DNA of 64,000 bases. Source: Paenibacillus sp. FSL M7-0420. Its GTDB lineage: Bacteria; Bacillota; Bacilli; Paenibacillales; Paenibacillaceae. The stretch is taken from NCBI RefSeq assembly GCF_038002345.1, contig NZ_JBBOCJ010000001.1, positions 3,100,001 to 3,164,000 on the forward strand, given 5' to 3'. The translations under genes were made by a program, and so were the position numbers. This document shows, one piece after another, positions 63,921-64,000 of the stretch (its first letter is position 1; the number at the start of each line of letters is the position of its first letter). Below the pieces are notes generated by a model that saw only the letters and a program-made list of their open reading frames with translations, ran no database searches and had not been told where the DNA came from.

Positions 63921-64000
63921 AGGGCAAACCTTAGATCAGTCTTTGAATAATTAAGGTATACCCTATATTTATTTATTCTCCAGGGGCAGACGCAGCAAAA

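Overview
The window looks like a chromosomal segment of a low-to-moderate GC, spore-forming Firmicute, most likely Paenibacillus (inference). Supporting signs are strong AGGAGG-type ribosome sites, TTG/GTG starts, dense rho-independent hairpins, a LicT/RAT antitermination system, LplB/YtcP-type sugar ABC genes, a DUF3502-type solute-binding lipoprotein, meso-diaminopimelate dehydrogenase and a full Mrp antiporter operon. I found no rRNA, tRNA, transposase, prophage or CRISPR array.

Layout. 1-12.3 kb: peptide ABC ATPase, secreted arabinanase, FabF-like synthase, an Xre/MmyB-type regulator next to a CitA-type citrate synthase, a small beta-rich protein, exonuclease III, amidase plus a VanZ/RDD membrane protein, and an M29 aminopeptidase. 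12.3-12.6 kb: an intergenic array of about 51-bp repeats. 12.7-18 kb: ECF sigma factor with a DUF4179 partner, a secreted DUF5050 protein, a divergent carbamoyltransferase, and an Xre protein with seven exact 29-residue repeats. 18-21.7 kb: TelA, VWA and XpaC-like membrane stress operon. 22-23.3 kb: a purine-type riboswitch in front of an EamA/DMT transporter. 23.3-27.9 kb: beta-glucoside regulon (cre, RAT, licT, RAT, bglP, 6-phospho-beta-glucosidase). 28-31 kb: cupin-cupin-methyltransferase operon divergent from a Crp-like regulator across a Fur-like box, then a HesB-fold protein. 31-36.5 kb: orphan solute-binding lipoprotein, flavin oxidase, and a single open frame joining an AraC regulator to a siderophore-binding lipoprotein, with a second Fur-like box and promoter inside the gene. 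36.7-41.4 kb: ddh, a phase-locked 51-bp palindromic array, gdhA, DUF2625 and a phosphoesterase. 41.4-48.1 kb: Usp-like gene and mrp operon with fused mrpA-mrpB. 48-57 kb: MFS transporter, an FMN-binding lipoprotein remnant, phosphoesterase, GntR/ABC-2 operon, photolyase, MepB and a serine hydrolase. 57.3-60 kb: an AT-richer MarR/RidA/flavin monooxygenase cassette. 60-63.9 kb: a sugar ABC importer operon.

The strongest leads are (i) the riboswitch at 22.1 kb, with guanine-type core nucleotides, an unusual P2 loop and an ON-switch terminator architecture in front of a probable exporter; (ii) the AraC-lipoprotein readthrough gene at 34.5-36.5 kb; (iii) the 51-bp arrays whose palindromic cores change while the spacing stays exact; and (iv) the 29-residue solenoid regulator. 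All functions are inferred from sequence reading alone; no database search was run.
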